Assembly: GCA_017311315.1 (NCBI GenBank)
Contig: CM029627.1
Span: 1,456,447 to 1,520,446 of the forward strand
Direction of reading: 5' to 3'
Length of the DNA: 64,000 bases
From: Dendrocalamus latiflorus
Taxonomy: Eukaryota > Streptophyta > Magnoliopsida > Poales > Poaceae
The position numbers and the translations under genes are program-made. Below the pieces are notes generated by a model that saw only the letters and a list, made by a program, of their open reading frames with translations, was not told where the DNA came from and ran no database searches. Positions 1 through 11,511 of the stretch are shown here, one piece after another. How positions within the stretch are numbered: position 1 is the stretch's first letter; each line of letters starts with the position of its first letter.

Positions 1-60
1 TGTTTTTCTAGCCTCTCTTCACATTTATCTTCTTTTATTAATTATTGTATTACACTTAAG

Positions 61-2223
61 ATGACAGCAATGCTTTAATGTGGCTGAGAGGAGTTGCTGG
101 TGATGGAGGTTTTCAGTCTTTGAACTTTCAGTCACCTGGTATTGGCTCCTGGGGACAACAGAGGCTCCATCCATCCTTACTGAGTACTGAACATGATCCG
201 TACCAAGCGGTAGTCGCTGCTGCTGCTGCCTCCCAATCTGGTGGTTATCTGAAACAGCAATTCCTACACCTTCAGCAACCTATGCAGTCCCCTCAAGAAC
301 ACTGCAACCTCAATCCGTTGTTGCAGCAACAAATCCTGCAGCAAGCAAGCCAACAACAAATAGCTAGTCCTGAAACCCAAAATATTCAAACAATGCTGAA
401 CCCAAGTGCGATCCAGCAGCAAATTCAACAACTCCAGCAAATGCAGCAGGCTCATAATGATCAGAAGCAGAAGATTCAACCAGATCAAACTTATCAAGTT
501 CCTAATAGTGCGGTTCTCCCAAGTCCAACATCACTACCAAGCCATTTGCGTGAAAATTTTAGCTTCTCTGATCCTAATGTGAATTCTTCCAGCTTCATCA
601 CTTCTAGCAGTAGTGACAACATGCTGGAACCGAGCTTCCTTCAGGGAAGTTCCAAAGCTGTGGACTTGTCTAGATTCAATCAACCTGCAGTTAGTGAGCA
701 GCAGCAGCAGCAGCAACAGCAGGCATGGAAGCAAAAGTTTATGGGTTCACAATCAATGTCTTTTGGGGGCTCAGTTTTGCTTAACTCACCCACAAGCAAA
801 GATGGTTCTGTTGAAAACAAGATTGGTCGTGATGTGCAAAACCAGCCCCTTTTTAGTCCTCAAGTTGATTCTTCCTCCCTACTGTACAATATGGTACCTA
901 ATCTGACTTCAAATGTTGCGGATAATAACATATCAACAATTCCTTCTGGATCAACTTATCTGCAAAGTCCAATGTATGGTTGCTTGGACGACTCTTCTGG
1001 TTTATTGCAAAATGCAGGAGAGAATGATCCAACAACCAAAACTTTTGTGAAAGTGAGTGTGATATATTGCGTTTTCGTTGGATCAAAGTTAAGTCCTTTC
1101 TAATGGAACCATTAAATGACATGCAGGTTTACAAGTCAGGATCAGTGGGGAGGTCGCTGGACATCACCCGGTTCTCTAATTATGCTGAGCTTCGAGAAGA
1201 ACTGGGTCAGATGTTCGGCATTAAGGGTCAATTGGATGACCCTGATAGATCAGGCTGGCAGCTTGTATTCGTTGACAGGGAGAACGATGTGCTTCTCCTT
1301 GGAGACGACCCTTGGGAGTAAGAAACCATAACCAGAATTATGATTTTCTTAAGTATTATTTATATTCTGCATTATAAATTCAAGTTTCACGTTAACTTTT
1401 TTTTTTATGTGTTACAAAACTATGCACGGCAAGTTTAGGAGATGATGTATGCTTTAGTTGCAACAATGGGCTTTAAAATTTACTAGACCTGATATACCAT
1501 TTAAAATGCACATTTGATGATACTATGTATAATATGGTAAAATTTTACTAGACCTAGTTCTAAGTGTAGTGCAAATGGTACCACTTTAAAATTGAATTTG
1601 ACCCCAAAATTGGCTATCGAACATGTTGGATTTTGCAAATCTACATCAGACACTGTAGCTTCATTTGTTAATCTATTGCATTTCTTAAATACTAGATGGT
1701 GTCTAACATGGAGAATATTTGGCGTAGTGCCAACATAAGGTGTGTTATGGAATGGTTTCTTTTGCTAATGTTGGTTTCCTGGCCACCACAATTCATAGCT
1801 TCCTGAGTCAAGTGCTAGGGTAATTGGATATACTTTCTGCATTTACTAGTAATCATGAACGTGCAGATTGCTCAGTGCCTATTTGATATGCTTAAAAGGA
1901 CGTGTGTTTTTAAGACTGCTAAGTGCAAAATTTCATGTGTACTTTATTCTGGCATGTGTCTTCTCTGTGTATTTTACATGTAAAAAAATTCTTGAGTCCA
2001 TTGTTCTGATATTTGATCTTGTAATTTTCTTGATGGAAGTTGTGATGGTTTAAGTTGATCCTTGCATGAGTGTTCATGCCAGATATGGGTCCTCTCGAAA
2101 CTGAGAGCTTCCTCAAAATGATGTAGGTCATTTGTGAATAGTGTATGGTACATCAAGATACTTTCACCTGAGGATGTGCATAAGATGGGCAAGCAAGGAA
2201 ATGATCCACGGTACCTTTCCTAG
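61..2223 (+). CDS. ARF12: Auxin response factor, ARF6/8 class, C-terminal part
   Basis: This is the 3' end of an ARF; the DNA-binding domain lies outside the window. Exons read at 61-1052, 1127-1317 and 2127-2223, each with GT-AG borders and joining in frame; the stop is TAG at 2221. The first exon opens (after an AG at 59-60) with residues reading DSNALMWLRG and encodes a glutamine-rich middle region with polyQ runs, the hallmark of activating ARFs. The next two exons encode the PB1 (Aux/IAA-like) domain: TFVKVYKSGSVGRSLDI with the basic face and DRENDVLLLGDDPWE with the acidic OPCA-type face, ending KILSPEDVHKMGKQGNDPRYLS. Family knowledge: ARFs bind auxin response elements in the nucleus and pair with Aux/IAA repressors through PB1. 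The 810-bp last intron and the 74-bp intron before it show no extra coding sequence. The ARF12 symbol rests on similarity and on remembered rice gene order, so it is less certain than the class. Confidence 0.93.
1246..1266 (+). promoter_or_regulatory. miR167 target site in ARF coding sequence
   Basis: The 21 nt here begin TAGATCAGGCTGGCAGCTTG and encode the RSGWQLV stretch of the PB1 domain. They match the known ARF6/ARF8 site paired by miR167, with the usual mismatches at the ends and near the centre. Cleavage by miR167 is established for ARF6/8 in Arabidopsis and for rice ARF6, 12, 17 and 25. It places this gene in that subgroup. Confidence 0.88.
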
Positions 2224-3640
2224 AGTGAAAGAACATGTTGCTGTTTCTGGTAATTGATATCACCCAGTTATTTAATTACTGTATGTCAATTTGTGATTTG
2301 GCATTTCTATCATTAGCACTGTAATTTTTGCTTAAATAATTTTGCCAACTTGGCTATGGCTCTATGCTGTCGTCAATTTTATGTTTCGTAAGGCTATGAT
2401 GTGATTGTTGTAATTGTAGAAAAAAATGAATTAAATGAGTGTTTGCTCTTGGGCTTACAAAACATAAAATTGACGTATGATAAAGATTCTTGGTTGAAGT
2501 ATAGTGTACAATGACTTCCCCAGTAGTCTAGAGAGCAAGGATAAGTGTTTGCTCTAGGGCTTATTAGACTCCCTGAAAGAATCATTACATACTAGGCTTA
2601 ACATGCAGGAAAATCCATGATGTAGTATCTAAAATCTTGCTGGGTTTTCCCAAATTTGCCAAGCCAGTGGTTTTTGGTAGCTAGAAAAATATAATAAAGT
2701 GTAATATCCAGGAATAGTGGTTGGCAAAGGAGAAACAAACTAAAGGATATATCTCATACAATGCATTGTGACAAAAAATAATGGCATCATGCATATGTTT
2801 AAAAAAGAGAACCTGATGTACTAACATCCCCCCCCCCCCCCCCCCCCCCGAGCAATCCACTATCATTGAGTAAATTCAGATGATTGCTGACATCTGTGTG
2901 AGTTGGATAATTAGATTATTATATCACATGTATTTCAAACCCCAAGTAAAATGTTGAATGGTTTCATTTGACTTTTTTATTTAAATGCGTTTGTGTGCTC
3001 TATTTTTTGATTCGCTCGGCACAGCAATCAGTGTCTCCTGTTAGAACTTGCTGAAATCTATCTTACCAACCACCAAACCAAATTTGAATCGGAGACCTTT
3101 TAATTTAATCAGCTGCCTGGATATTCATGTCTTATACACTAACATCTTGATCTGGGTTACGTTCACAGGCTCCTGCGAGGATTCTACAGCACACGGTAGC
3201 ACTCTTGCTCTTGCCTCCTGAACTCATGTTCGTACGTGTCTCTTGCATGTACACCGTACACGTCTCGAGAACTCCCCGTTACCTGTATTCGGTGCAGGCC
3301 ACCGATATCATGAACTGATATTTTGTAGGTTCCACTGAGGAATCAGTATCGGTTTAACTCTATCCTAGATGGTTTGTAACTCGCACGGCAGTTCTCGTGT
3401 TGCATCAAGTCTTCCTAGACAATATGCTTTGTTGATACTGTATCGTAATTTATCTATGTATTTGAGATTCCTCTACACGCTTTCAATGAAGAACTGCAAT
3501 AATTTAAATGCACGAGGATTTGTTTTAATTTTCTTGTTCTCTGGCTGGTGGTTTTCTGGATTTTACCGACATGTCTAGCTGAGAAGGCAGTTCCAGGTGG
3601 AGCTGTCTATCCAAAGTTTTTTGTTTCTTCTATATGGTAG
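2224..3640 (+). other. ARF 3' UTR and downstream sequence
   Basis: No ORF here resembles a protein. A possible 3'-UTR intron ends at the AG near 3169, followed by exon-like sequence with moderate GC. A C22 homopolymer lies at 2828-2849. The poly(A) site cannot be fixed; 3300-3640 is T-rich and could hold it. Confidence 0.35.
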
Positions 3641-4200
3641 CCGACCGAGTATGCTATTTTGATTAGCGCCTGCGATGGGAATTGCTGGCGATGCCGATGC
3701 TGATTTGGTGCTGAAGAACATGTGTGCTTTGTACGATTACTATTGCAGGCTGCCTCCTGCCTGTGGTGGAATTCCGCCTATGAAATCGCAGGATTTCCCC
3801 GTCGAGGCATGAGTGCACGACCGTGCTCCCAGACAACAAGCACCTGCCTGGCGATGTTTTGAGGCGAAGAGGAGAGTACCGTTCCCGGGAACCGGGTTGT
3901 GTTGGCCCGTCTTGCACCTGCCGCCGCCATGTGAGCCGAGCCGCCCGCCGGCCGTCGGCTAGGCGCTCGCGGCTCTCGGGTGGTCACAATGTTACACGGA
4001 CGCAGCGCGGTCGAGCTGATCAGCATCCAAATCCGTTGGGCTAACTCCAACTGAAGAATAGGATTGGAGTCTGTAGGGATCGGTTGCGGTTGGCAGCGCA
4101 CCATCCCTTTCTGAGCTTTGAGGAATCCTGAGTTGGCTGGTTTTGGCCCCGTCAACGTTGCCAAGGAGTCAGGATTCGGGAACTGCTGGACGTCCTTCCG
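3641..4200. other. GC-rich intergenic stretch without a recognised gene
   Basis: This stretch is GC-rich between about 3660 and 4160 and has overlapping open frames on both strands (for example 128 codons on the minus strand at 3778-4164). Their composition is low-complexity Arg/Pro/Ala and no domain is recognisable, so they are treated as chance ORFs. Confidence 0.3.
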
Positions 4201-4482
4201 GCGAATTAGGTGGTGCTTATTTGGGCTTTTTTTTGTGGTTTATGGCTGAAAAATACTGTAGCTGTCTGAAAAAACACTGTAGCTAACAGAGACTTATTTA
4301 TCATAATTAAATTTAAAAAATATTAAAAAATCTAAAAAATATGTTAGCCATTACATATAATATAAACAAATACGGGAAAAAAGAACCGGCAAAAAAGCTC
4401 AATAAAAATCTAAAAGTTCAGAAAAAAGACGAAATTTATGAATAGTGAAAAATAAGTCTGAAGCCGAAACGAGCGGAGCATA
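4201..4482 (+). repeat. MITE-like repeat family A, copy 1
   Basis: About 280 bp starting GGTGGTGCTTATTTGGGC and ending AAGCCGAAACGAGCGG. The core contains AACAAATACGGGAAAAAAGA and TTAGCATAATTAAATTT-like blocks shared with six other places in the window. Non-coding and AT-rich, with imperfect AGCCGAA-type inverted ends. Superfamily not assigned. Confidence 0.75.
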
Positions 4483-5185
4483 GTGAGATGGATCCCGATC
4501 CAAGGTTTCCAAAACCTGCTACGGTGCTACCCATTGTCCCCAAATTTACATGCAACATGACGCAGAAGTCTGTTCAGATTGGATTTGGGAGGGGAAACTT
4601 ACAACTTCTCACGATAAAGAAGGCCATGGTTTGGTAAAATAGTATTGGCTGTGAGCTGTGACAATGGTACGTGGGGATTGAGCGCATATAATGACACCTT
4701 AACACTTGATGGTACTACACTATTACTATAGCATTATAGAGGCAAATCTTCCTTTTATAATTCTATTGAGTACCGACCAACCTCATCCGAAACACCACTA
4801 CTTGTGACATTTGAATTTAAGTTCTACAACGCTTCCACTTATTTATAGGTGGATGTACTTGGCACATCATGTACAATATATCTAAAAGAAAACCTAGCAA
4901 CATAAGAATGCAGGCACAAAATAACTAACAAAAAAACCGACTACACATACAGTACCTAGGCATACATGCAGCACATGCATTATTTAAGCCGAAAGCCACT
5001 AAACATGCCAGGTTCTAATTTTAGCTTTTGTTTTTTTTTCTTCCTTTTCCTTTACATTGTTCGTAGAGATGTAATGGTGTTTTTATTTTTTTAATTAAAT
5101 AATTCAGAAAAAATTTACAGTTGTTATAGTATAATTTTAGCCAAAAGCCAACGGACATAGCCGAAATCCATAAACTTAGGGCCTA
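4483..5185. other. Intergenic, nothing recognised
   Basis: AT-rich sequence with no protein-like ORF. A weakly repeat-like part (about 4990-5180) shares a T-rich tract followed by TTAATTAAAT and an AGCC-type context with 61640-61790, so both may be degraded copies of one MITE. Confidence 0.3.
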
Positions 5186-5402
5186 TTCTTTGAAACCGGC
5201 TTTTGACTTTTGCTATAGTACCTAACTTTCAAACGGAGTATTTTTTCAAGACGGGGTCTACAAATTAATTATAGTACACATTAAAACCAAACATTTATAC
5301 AATCTAAATCCATAAACAAATATCTTTCTCTATAATATCTATCACAAATAACTAAAATTCAACCAGAAATTGTAAATCTCAGTTATAAATAACACACCCT
5401 TA
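5186..5402. repeat. Repeat family B, copy 1
   Basis: About 215 bp containing AAGACGGGGTCTACAAATTA, AATTATAGTACA and ATATCTATCACAAATAACTA. Diverged relatives lie at 18790-19020 and 41820-42020 with the same order of blocks, so this is a dispersed non-coding repeat, probably a MITE. It ends about 325 bp upstream of the CCCH gene start and may sit in its promoter. Confidence 0.6.
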
Positions 5403-5727
5403 TGTTCCATAGTCGGGCAACGGTCAACACGGAATTACAAGGAAACAGGAGGAGCAGAACAAAACCTCACGAGGCTGTCCGTTGCGGACCCCCCGTACTG
5501 TTGAGTTGTTCCCCCCCCCCCCCTCAGCCTCCAACCCAGTCCACGCGTGCAGCGGAGGGCGCCAGCCAACCCTAGCCTACACGTAGATCCAATCGCGCCG
5601 CCGCCAACCTCGCCGAACTCTAGTCCCCTCCGCCGGAGGCGCGATCGGCGTCCTCCCATTGCGCTCGTGCGGGCGGTTTGGCCAGGGAAGGAGAGGAGGA
5701 TCCCGCTACCCCCTCAGGACGGGGGCC

Positions 5728-8700
5728 ATGGAGGCGGACGGCGCCGCGGCGGCGGCGGAGGTGGGGTCGGCGGCTGGCGCGAGGCCGCTGACGCCGGAGG
5801 AGGAGGCGCTGAGGCGCAACACCGATTGCGTCTACTTCCTCGCCTCGCCCCTCACCTGCAAGAAGGTATACTACCATCTCGATGACCCTTCCTCTCTCTC
5901 TCTCTCCCCCCCTGCAAGCTAGTTTGGTTTCTGGGGTGGCTCTTTGCCCGATTGGAGCTTAGAATTTTTATTTGGGGAGAATTTGGTTTGGGAATCGGGT
6001 CGGGGTAGGATTTCTGAGCTAGGCCTAGAGGAATTTCGCGGTGCAAGATCGAATCATTCAGGTGGTTCTTCCCCGCATCCACGCTGTTTTGTAGCGATAA
6101 CATAAGAATATAAGATCATATCATGTTGCGATTGAGCGCCTTCATGGTTGGCGCCTCTGGGTGCAAGCTTGTGAGTTTTAGGTTTGCGATGCTAGGGCCA
6201 GGTCAAGTTCTGATCGGTTGCTTAATTAAAAATTTGATGGAAGGCTTATAGGGAATTGAAATTCCTGAGGATGAAAACATCTCACTTATTGTGAGTTATG
6301 TCCCCAACACTTAACTGTTGCGTTGATTATATGCCTTTTAGTTACGGGGAGAAGGTGGGCAGCATTTGTTCTAGTGTTGCACAAGCTGTCGATCATTCCT
6401 GGGTCGTATGGAAGATTACTCAATAGGAATTTGTTATTTCTCACTGGGGATGCTTGCCTGCCTCAAATTTTTTGTTTGCTCCTGGAATTTATTTAAAAAA
6501 AAATATGCTATCCAATACCAAATTGAATCAAGAACTATTCTCATAAATTATTGTTATATGTAAAAAGTAAACACTAGATCTATATTCAATCCAAATCAAC
6601 CACATTATTTATTTAGGTACTGCTTTTACTTACACAATTCCAATATGCTGAAACTTCTACCTCCCAAGCCAATATTTCTTCTGTTACCATTCATGCATTT
6701 GTCTCTTGTTTCATCCAGTGCTCCCACCTGTAGGGATCTTAATGTATTATGTCCGCCTAGGACTATCCGCTGTTTTATCCTTTTAACACCCTATGTGTAT
6801 GTGGTGTATATGCTGTTGTGAGCTTAGGTTTCTTGCCAGTTAATAATTATTTATGGGGTGTTTCAGATTGATATTGTTGCAAAATGTGTGCTTGACTCCT
6901 CACTTTGCTATTAATTTTCTTAATCGGCCTGCTAATTTTCTGGCCACTTTCTATAGCTGATATATTGTTAAATTCTTAATATAATTATGCTACACTGTCC
7001 CAATTATGCTACATTATTCATCATAGTCCATGATTTCTTATTTATCATGAATATTTGTCTGTCATAATTTTGTTGTTAATTACCAGTCAGAATCTTTCAA
7101 TTGACAATACTTCTTTATTCCTTCTATCAGGGGAATGAATGTGATTTTCGTCACAGTGAGGGTGCCCAGATGAACCCTAGAGACTGTTGGTACTGGTTAA
7201 ATGGCAATTGCTTGAATCCCAAATGTTCATTTCGCCATCCGGTATACTCCTTTCCCCTTTCATTTCCCTGCTTATTTACTGTGAATTTCTGTCAATATCT
7301 GCTAGCAAGCAGCATTGGTAAATATTAAATTAACTGTTATTCTGGTGTTCATTAGAAACTTACAAGACATCTCATAGGAACCCCCTGTAGTGCTCCCAGC
7401 TTAAATTTGCCTGGACATTTTATCAGTTAAAGTTGTTATCTGAAGTTTAATTCTGCTTCCTTTACTCTTGCCAGCCAATTGATGGTAGGTTTGGTGCTCC
7501 AACTCCTGGAATACCTGCAGTTTCTTCACACCATGCTGTTTATAACATGGGCAAGCAATTGGTCCCATGCTATTACTTTCATAAAGGGAACTGCTTGAAA
7601 GGTGATAGATGCCCTTTTTATCATGGACCGCAATCGGCTGGAAATAATCCCCCAGAGCAGGTGGCAAAGGTTTCTTCATTTCCTTTGGAGCAGCCTCAGA
7701 CCCAAAGGAATGATTTGTTGGGTATTAAGGAGTCTGCACAGCCAAATAATTCAATTCAGCAAGGTGGTCCAATAATTGATGACAGGTCCAAAATGACAGT
7801 TGATTGGTTAACAGCAAATTCTGCCAAGACAGCTGCAGCTGTGACACCCACCGAACCAGTTTCCAATGCAGTGAAGTCCTGGGCCAAGTCAGACAAGGTA
7901 GAATATAGTATGCCAGCGGCGAAGAAAAGTTTCACAACTTCATCAAGTGAGGATCCTCCTGAGTGCTATCAGAACCATCCTCCTGCGGAAAGTGATCCTA
8001 TGCAAGATTGGAACGAAAATTACCAAAGGCCTCATACGGATGACCTCCCCCAGAACAGTAGGGAGGCTGATGATTTTTTGGGGGAGTCTTCGCCTGGTTT
8101 TGATGTCCTTGTGGACAATAACGCAGATGCTGCTGCTTATTTACATGATGAGGAGGATTTTGGAAGGGATATGTATCCAGTAGAAGATTACGAATATGCT
8201 CCAGCTGATTTTGATATTCGGGCGCATCATGAAAGAGAGCGGTTCAATGGAATGGGCAAGCAAGGCCAGATCGGACAAATCTATGATGGCTATGAGAGGA
8301 AGCGTCGTAGAACATCATCTGAGAGGAACATGGACAGACCTTTCCATTCAGAAAGGAGGTTTCTGCATAGAGAGATGGATCCTGTTGAGATGGACGGATC
8401 AGATTTACGCCACCGGCTCCGCAGGAGAAGAATAAATGGGTCTTCATCGTCCATTAGCCCAGAACGCAATGGAGAGCGGCGAGGGAGGTATGAGCACTAC
8501 AGGGAAAGGGCACATGGTGGTCACCAACACATCGATCACCATCAGGGCCCTCGAGGAAGCACTCTAAGCTCCCGTCTGCAAGGCAGAATAAAGCTTCCTG
8601 GAAGATCACCTGATACAGCTGATACTCGCTGTGAGAAAGAGCGAGATAGAAGACAACTCCAGGACAGGCTGTCTCCGGTCAGGCGTGTGGATTTTCAGGG

Positions 8701-9370
8701 TGGCAGGCATCGAGAGGGAGGACAACATGAAGAGAAGACCCAACGGAGATCAAGTGAACTTGCTTCAAGTGCCAGGAATACAGATGGCCAGCATTCAAGA
8801 AGGGATGTAATGGATTCACTTAACTTTTCTACCCGCAAAAACTTTGGAGAGTCTAGGAAGGGCAACAAATGTGTTGAATCTGAAGCATCTCTTGATTTTG
8901 AAGGCCCAAAGCCCCTCAGCGTCATCTTACAGAGGAAAAGAGAGGCGGCATGGGGCAATGGCTCATCTGCCCAAAATGCCAAAGAAGCTAAATCTGCTGT
9001 GGTCTCACACAGGCAGCCTGATTCTCTAGTTGAAGCTGAGAAGGAAGGCTATGACAACATTGTCAGTTCTGAAGAATGCAAGAGTGGATCAGGCGATGAA
9101 GAATATAAAGAGGAAGGCCAGATCCCTGTGGTGGGCCATGGGCAATCTTCGTCTCATGGTGACAAACTTGAGGTTGAAAACATTATCGAAGTGGATCCGG
9201 TGGGAAATCAAGATGCTGATAACTATGACCCAAGGGAGGGGGAGTCCGACTGTGAGGCAATTGAAGGTCATGACTACAAATCTGAAGATGAGAATGCATA
9301 TCAAGACGATGAAGAAGAGTTTGAAGATGACGATGATTTTGCTCGGAAAGTAGGAGTTGTCTTCTCTTAA
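5728..9370 (+). CDS. C3H32: CCCH zinc-finger protein, three fingers
   Basis: Three coding exons, 5728-5865, 7131-7241 and 7475-9370, join without frame loss to a 714-residue protein. Finger 1 (about residues 33-53) is C-x9-C-x5-C-x3-H and is split by intron 1 between its second and third cysteines. Finger 2 (DCWYWLNGNCLNPKCSFRHP, C-x7-C-x4-C-x3-H) fills exon 2. Finger 3 (CYYFHKGNCLKGDRCPFYH, C-x7-C-x5-C-x3-H) begins exon 3. The rest is charged and probably disordered: Arg-rich and Ser-rich blocks (ERKRRR, RHRLRRRR) resembling nuclear RNA-binding proteins, then an acidic tail ending DDDDFARKVGVVFS. It resembles the plant ZC3H17/C3H32 group; RNA binding in the nucleus is inferred from finger type. 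The start is the first ATG in frame, with acidic, Ala-rich residues after it. The symbol rests on similarity and remembered rice gene order. Confidence 0.9.
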
Positions 9371-11511
9371 GCTCTATGGGTCTTTTGTTGGTTATGTTGC
9401 TTCAGGCAAAGCTGAAATGCCTGCTTTGCTTAGTGAATCTCTTGGATAATTTCTTCTGGAACTTCATGTTTCTTTTTTAAATTCATAGTGCCAAAGCCAG
9501 TTCTTTTCTGAGGCTGATAACTGATAAATATAGGTCAGATAAGAAGCGAGGTATATTTCATAAATGATAAAGATTTTACGTGTAAAAACAGCTGTACTTG
9601 TTCAGCATATCTGATCTATCCTGAAACTTTGTTTTGTATTAGCTTCCTAACAAGATATTTCTTTGATATTCATGCCTGAGAATAATATAATCGACCCCCT
9701 TTGGAGGGAATTTCTTCACAAAGAACTTGTGGCTTGTTTCTGTGTGGTTCTTCGATATTGTTGTGAGAAAAACTAGCGCACCGCATACCGTTCTGATGGG
9801 ATGCTCGACAACTGTTGGATCCAACGCACGAATCTCAAAACACTAATTACTTCTGCTCTTCTACAGCTCCGTTCCCACAGCCGCTCCTTTCTCCTGCTCC
9901 CTCCTTTCTCCCCTACTCTCTCGCTCTCCCTCCCTCACCGTTGTCATCCCTCAGCTCTCCTCCACTACTGGTCCTGTCGCGCGTTGGATTCAGCGGTCTG
10001 GAGAGGCGCCGCCATCGGATCTAGCGTCAAATGAGGGAAATTCGTCTCCCCCACTACAGGTTCACCCTTCTGCTAGCATAGAAAGAGATCAGGGAGAGAC
10101 AGTGGCTCGATGGTGGGCGGCGGCGATGGGCGAGATAGGAGGGCGGTGGCAGCGGAGGTTGTGGTAGTTAGATTGAGCAAGACGGCACAGCGAGAAGGGT
10201 TGGGGACCTGTGCGGCGAGGCGGCGACGGTGCCGCTGGGCGGCGGCGGAGGTGCGTGGAGTTTCCCGAGGCGGCATGATGACGGTGGCGGGCGATGAGGT
10301 ACTGCTCTTCCTCCAACAACCCTATATCATTGGAAGTGATTCCAACGGTATACCATTAGCTAGTTGCTCTATTGTTTTTTGTGGCATAATTCCTTTAGAT
10401 GGCATGGTTAGATAGATTTGATTGCAAAATCAGAGCGAGTTTTGTTTCGTCAGTTCAGTTGATTTGGCATTCTTATCAGTATGGGAATGACTGCTAATTC
10501 AGTTTCTTCTTTTAAATTATAAAATATCTTATTCTGCCGGAGTTTGTGATGCACGCATTTGAAGAACCACCATTCATTCCTCACCATATCATTCAACATG
10601 TGGATGGGTTATTTGCTGGATCAGTCATGACGTTATCCGAAGAGTATATTGTTTATCCATCCATTATTCGTTTGCTGTTAAAGGTCAACTGAGTATGATT
10701 CTTAACTATCTTTATGATTTCTTGTGACCAGTGAACCATATCTTGTGCGATACCAGTGATCCTGCTTCTGACCAAAATGTTTTTGGACGATATCAAGAGT
10801 AACGCTGCTTCTGCATGATAATGGCCAAATCAGCAACTTGGGGATCACAGGACCGAAAATGCAACCTCGCTAACCACGAGATTGTTAGTATATTACGCCC
10901 TTCTCAAAAGCTCACATGCTGCTGCCCTGGCAAACCCCTACTTAATTATCTGCTTGCACGTCCAGCATGTACTACAGAACGTAGATGTGATACCTTCTAT
11001 GGCCCTTGCTCAGCAAATTACTCCTTTTTGAATAAACACGAGGCACCAAATGGACACATTAAACAATCATCAATTTTCACATTAACAGCCTAATTTAGTT
11101 ACCCTTTGCATTGCGATCAAAGTTGTGCCAGCCAAGTTGATCGATGTTACAACTTTTTGGATGCGGCGTGGAACAAATTTTACGTTGTAATTCTATATTG
11201 AAAGTGTTTAACACAACTGTAACCTCAAGTAATTAGCTTTCAGCATCCTTGCAAAGACAATGCAAATAAAAGCACACCATGGAAACAGTTTTAGAAAAAA
11301 AGAAACTCATAAAACGTCAAAAGAGAACAAGCAAGAGAGCAATTTTTCCAAAAAACAAAGGGTGAAACGAATGAGAGCCAGGTGTTTCTCCGGATGACAC
11401 ACTAGTGGCATATGAAACGCTACTCCCCGAGAGCAGAGCCGGCTTCTTGACTTCGAGCTCGACACAGCCCGAAGCGTCTCGCCTGCGCGTTGGGAGTGTG
11501 AGAGATCAGAC
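9371..11511. other. Intergenic between CCCH gene and DJ1D
   Basis: 9371-9800 is probably CCCH 3' UTR and flank. 9890-10300 is a GC-rich island with a pyrimidine-rich CT run and ORFs of up to 101 codons that are low complexity and unlike any known domain. At 10550-10690 a short frame of 47 codons (MHAFEEPPFIPHHIIQHVDG...) looks protein-like but is unassigned and lacks a clear gene model. The last 150 bp before 11512 are the likely DJ1D leader. Confidence 0.35.

Noticed and set aside
3778..4164. 128-codon minus-strand frame
   Set aside because: Low-complexity and opposite another open frame; no supporting signals.
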